Assembly: GCA_016715195.1 (NCBI GenBank)
Contig: JADKBB010000018.1
Location: 1-64,000 of the forward strand
Direction: 5' to 3'
DNA from: Candidatus Villigracilis proximus
GTDB lineage: Bacteria > Chloroflexota > Anaerolineae > Anaerolineales > Villigracilaceae
DNA length: 64,000 nt
Position numbers and translations under genes: made by a program. Under the pieces are notes generated by a model. It was not told the DNA's origin. It did not search any database and saw only the letters and a program-made list of their open reading frames with translations. Shown here piece by piece: positions 60,994 through 64,000 of this stretch; positions within the stretch are counted from its first letter, which is position 1; each line of letters starts with the position of its first letter.

Positions 60994-62876
60994 ATGGCTA
61001 AAAACGAATTCGCATTAGCATTCAATGAAGTACTTGAAGAAAAACAACTCGCCAAGGATGTGGTCGTTGCCGCGATCGAATCGGCAATGGTCTCTGCGTA
61101 TCGGCGTGCTGTCAGCGCATCCACTGCTCAACATGTCGAAGCCAAACTTGACCCCGATACAGGGATCGTCACTGTTTTCGCCGAGAAGGAAGTGGTCGAA
61201 GACAATATTGTTGACGACCGCACCGAAGTGTTGTTGGAAGTGGCGCGCAAGGTAAATCCCGAAGCCCAGCTCGGCGACATGGTGGTTGTTGAAACCACTC
61301 CCGCTGACTTTGGCCGCGTGGCCGCACAAACTGCGCGTCAGGTGATCCAACAGCGCATCCGCGAAGCTGAGCGTTCAAATCAAATGCAGCATTTTGAACG
61401 TCAGGTCGGCGAGATCGTTTCAGGGCTGGTGCAGGCTATTAATGCACAAGGCGCAACCATCGGTCTTGACATGAAAGCCGAAGGCGTGATGCCCAACAAC
61501 CAGAAGATCCCGGCGAAAGACTTAAATTACATGACCGCATTCGCGCCGTAGTGATGGAAGTTAAAGACGGTACACGCGGACCACAAATTGTGCTCTCCCG
61601 CGCGCACCGCAATTTCCTGCGCCGTTTGCTTGAGAATGAAGTGCCTGAAATTTATCATGGCATTGTTGAGATCCGCGCGATCTCGCGTGAGCCAGGCGCT
61701 CGTGCAAAGGTGGCCGTCTCTGCCACACAGCCCGGCATTGATCCGGTAGGCGCGTGCGTGGGTATCAAAGGCGTGCGTATTCAAGCCATCGTCAAGGAAT
61801 TGCACGACGAAAAAATTGACATTATCCAGTGGGATCAAGATCCCATCGTTTATATCTCCAAGGCCATTAGCCCGGCGCGTGTGAACGGCGTTTATCTCGC
61901 TGACAATGAAGGCGCACGCACTGCGACCGTGGTTGTAGGCGAAGATCAACTCAGCCTCGCGATCGGCCGTGATGGACAAAATGCCCGTCTGGCCGCGAAG
62001 TTGACCGGCTGGCGCATTGACATCAAATCACTTAGCGAAGCCGCTGGCGATTCACTTCGAAAATTACAAGGCAACGCAGAACTTTCTGCCATGCTGCCCG
62101 CCGCTGTGGAAGTCATTCCGCAGATCGAGGAAATTCTCGCAAAGAAAGCCGAGAATCGCCCGATCATGCCCGAAGAGTACACTGTGCTTGGTCAATTCGT
62201 TGACCGTGTGGAACGCCGCACGATCCAGATCAAGGAAGAAGCCGCCCGCGAAGTGGAAGAACGCACAAACACCGCCCGTGCAGAAGTCCCTGCAGCTGCG
62301 TTCAAAATGCCGCTCGAACAGGCAGGTCTCAAGGAACACATTTTCAATATTCTTACCGAAGCTGGTTTCGAGACCATTGGCAGCCTGATCTTTTCGATCA
62401 AAACTGAGCCCGACAAAGTACTTGGGTTGGCGGGCATTGGCTCGAAAGCCATGCAAACTATTGAAGAAACGCTGGCTGCCCTCACCTTCCCTGAACCGGA
62501 ACCTGTAAAAGTGGAAGAACCTGTTGCCTCCATTGAAACGGTTGCCGCAGAACCAGTGGCGGTTCCTGTTGCAGGGGAAGAAATGCCTGCTGCGAAGAAA
62601 CAGGCTGACGGGAAGAAAGATGCGAAGCGTGTTGTCGAAGTAGAAGAAGAACTCGCAAAAGACGGCGTCAATCTGGATGAACTATTCAAGATGAAGCCGG
62701 AAATCTTCCAAAACACCGGTCCTGCTGAAGAGGAATCCAGCGACAAGAAGAAAGCTGGCGGCAAGAAAGGCAAGAAGAAGGCCGTGGAACTGGAGTTCGA
62801 CGAAGGTCTTGGCACAGTTGTTGGCCGCAAGATCCACAAACGCGGCGATAGCACTCCTGACAATGATTGGGAATAA
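60994..62876 (+). CDS. nusA: transcription termination/antitermination factor NusA, frameshifted
   Basis: About 627 residues if joined. N-terminal RNA-polymerase-binding domain MAKNEFALAFNEVLEEKQLAK and on; the S1 domain at about 130-200; KH domains with GVKGVRIQAIVKELHDEKIDIIQW in two pieces and LAIGRDGQNARLAAKLTGWRIDI likewise. A C-terminal HhH-like region (LAGIGSKAMQTIEETL) and a Lys/Glu-rich tail follow. The frame breaks at the C-run 61509-61511: one added C gives IPGERLKLHDRIRAVVMEVK, the normal S1 text. ATG 60994 has GGAG upstream. No rimP gene precedes it. Confidence 0.93.
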
Positions 62877-63216
62877 ACCTTCGGGTACATTGAAGGTGAC
62901 CAAGAAACCTGTTCAACGAGTAAAGCACGTACCCCAGCGAACCTGCGTGGGATGCCGCGAAGTTCTGCCCAAAAGAAAAATGGTGCGGATCGTTCGCACA
63001 GTTGACGGGGTACGGATAGACCCAACCGGTAAATTAGCCGGAAGAGGCGCTTATTTGCACGACAAGCGTGATTGTTGGGTGCGTGGAATGAGGGGAGCTT
63101 TGACGCATGCGCTCAAAGCAGAATTGACCGCCGAAGACCGCGCTCAATTGGAAGATTTTATGAATACTCTGCCGACTCATCCCGGGGATGAGTCGGAGAC
63201 AGAGGCCAACGGGTAA
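62863..63216 (+). CDS. YlxR-family RNA-binding protein (RnpM)
   Basis: 117 residues. VPQRTCVGCREVLPKRKMVRIVR and the conserved DPTGKLAGRGAYLHD identify DUF448/YlxR, reported to modulate RNase P. ATG 62863 overlaps the nusA end by 14 bases. The nusA-ylxR-infB order is conserved in many bacteria. Confidence 0.93.
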   Translation: MIGNKPSGTLKVTKKPVQRVKHVPQRTCVGCREVLPKRKMVRIVRTVDGVRIDPTGKLAGRGAYLHDKRDCWVRGMRGALTHALKAELTAEDRAQLEDFMNTLPTHPGDESETEANG

Positions 63217-63319
63217 AACCATGTGAACGATTAGCCACTCGCTTACAGACATCTCGTTGGGGAAGCAGAAAAGATGCGAATTTTTATATTAGGATTCGCA
63301 AACCAGAAGGAGGTGGCCT

Positions 63320-64000
63320 ATGAGTAGCAACGGTAATAAGATTGAATTGCCCGCCAGCATTGTAATTCGAGACCTGGCGCTGAAGATCGAAAAAAGCCCC
63401 ATTGACCTAATCAAAAAATTGATGACGAATGGTGTTATGGCAACCATTAACCAGACCGTGGATTTTGACACAGCCGCGATCGTAGTAGGTGAATATGGGT
63501 TTGAAGCTGTTCTCGAAGCCGTGGATGAAGCCGCCAAGGAAGAAACGGGAGAAGTCCCCCTTTGGCGTCAGATGATCGCGGGAGAAAATAACACGTTATT
63601 GAAACCGCGTCCGCCGGTGGTCACCATTCTCGGACACGTGGATCATGGCAAGACCAGCCTTTTGGATGCCATCCGTCAAACTGAAGTTGCCGCAGGCGAA
63701 GCTGGCGGAATTACACAACACATCGGCGCGTATCAAGTTGAAAAGAAGGGACGCCTCATTACGTTCCTCGACACTCCCGGCCATGCCGCGTTTACGCAAA
63801 TGCGCGCACGAGGCGCTCAAGGCGCGGATATCGTTGTGCTCGTGGTTGCTGCAGACGATGGTGTCATGCCGCAAACCCGCGAAGCCATTGCCCACGCAAA
63901 AGCCGCACGGGTTCCCATGATCGTGGCCTTGAACAAAGTTGATAAAGCGAATGCCAACCCTGACCGTGTGAAACAGCAGCTCGCTGAGTTGGAACTCGTC
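63320..64000 (+). CDS. infB: translation initiation factor IF-2, N-terminal part (runs off the window)
   Basis: Open from ATG 63320 (AGGAGG just before) to the last base, 227 codons. The N-terminal IF2-N domain reads SSNGNKIELPASIVIRDLA and then IEKSPIDLIKKLMTNGVMAT. The GTPase domain follows: G1 ILGHVDHGKTSLLDAI, G2 GGITQHIGAY, G3 FLDTPGHAAFTQMR and G4 VALNKVDKANANPD. The N terminus is short compared with enterobacterial IF-2, as is common outside that group. Delivers initiator tRNA to the ribosome. Confidence 0.97.
   Translation, partial: MSSNGNKIELPASIVIRDLALKIEKSPIDLIKKLMTNGVMATINQTVDFDTAAIVVGEYGFEAVLEAVDEAAKEETGEVPLWRQMIAGENNTLLKPRPPVVTILGHVDHGKTSLLDAIRQTEVAAGEAGGITQHIGAYQVEKKGRLITFLDTPGHAAFTQMRARGAQGADIVVLVVAADDGVMPQTREAIAHAKAARVPMIVALNKVDKANANPDRVKQQLAELELV

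Noticed and set aside
61300..61560. Programmed frameshift in nusA
   Set aside because: No slippery heptamer followed by a pseudoknot that I can see; adding one C to a C-run restores the standard S1 sequence, as in the other broken genes.
1..64000. tRNA, rRNA, insertion sequence or prophage
   Set aside because: Read for cloverleaf-like stretches, conserved rRNA text, transposase and phage motifs in gaps and frames; none recognised.

Overview
The window looks like one contig of a Chloroflexota genome, most likely class Anaerolineae (order Anaerolineales or close to it). This rests on gene content read from the sequence: a LysW carrier-protein arginine/lysine cluster, a tandem-domain ThyX, an actinobacterial-type inositol-phosphate synthase, a Ccm cytochrome-maturation operon with a CxxxY-type CcmE, a fused E1 2-oxoacid dehydrogenase, and many short hairpin repeats between genes. 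There is no rRNA, tRNA, CRISPR array, transposase or phage gene that I can recognise.

Layout. 1-11.3 kb (minus strand): an arginine (possibly also lysine) biosynthesis operon in the order argG-argH-lysW-lysX-lysY-lysZ-carA-carB-lysJ, driven by a strong promoter followed by a folded leader with a mutually exclusive terminator. 11.4-20.1 kb: a short UvrA paralogue, a Crp/Fnr regulator with an SDR/DUF4405 membrane operon, and a cluster of small detoxification/stress-type proteins (DUF1801, VOC, RibD-like reductases, MarR) with recognisable operators. 20-24.8 kb: pheA, an aminotransferase, a GAF histidine kinase and inositol-3-phosphate synthase. 24.8-34.3 kb: two paralogous deacetylase-like lipoproteins (the second without its metal ligands), a HIT protein, tandem ThyX, an aldo/keto reductase, a LysM lipoprotein, a peptide-binding protein and a gluzincin. 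34.5-43.3 kb: the complete ccm operon with an embedded cytochrome c lipoprotein. 43.3-51.6 kb: a transglycosylase-like protein, a 13-heme cytochrome interrupted by an in-frame UGA, a four-domain rhodanese lipoprotein, a LysR regulator and an HdrD-like membrane Fe-S protein. 51.6-60 kb: a 2-oxoacid dehydrogenase complex (fused E1, E2, E3) with small methyltransferases and a dienelactone hydrolase. 60.8-64 kb: nusA-ylxR-infB.

Three things stand out. First, at least a dozen imperfect-to-perfect hairpin repeats of several word families lie between genes. The same words make up in-frame linkers of CarB, CarA and E2, and two copies flank a decayed GxxExxY (PD-(D/E)XK-type) gene, suggesting a small mobile or homing-like element. 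Second, the multiheme cytochrome may be a selenoprotein: the UGA is followed at the expected distance by a 17-nt stem-loop. Third, three promoters share one 16-bp operator in the -35/-10 spacer, and argG has an apparently undescribed attenuator.

Caution: eight genes are broken by single-base changes next to short homopolymers (nine lost bases, one gained), all in genes that are otherwise intact and several essential. This looks like residual long-read assembly error more than true gene loss, so I annotate them as whole genes with frameshifts.
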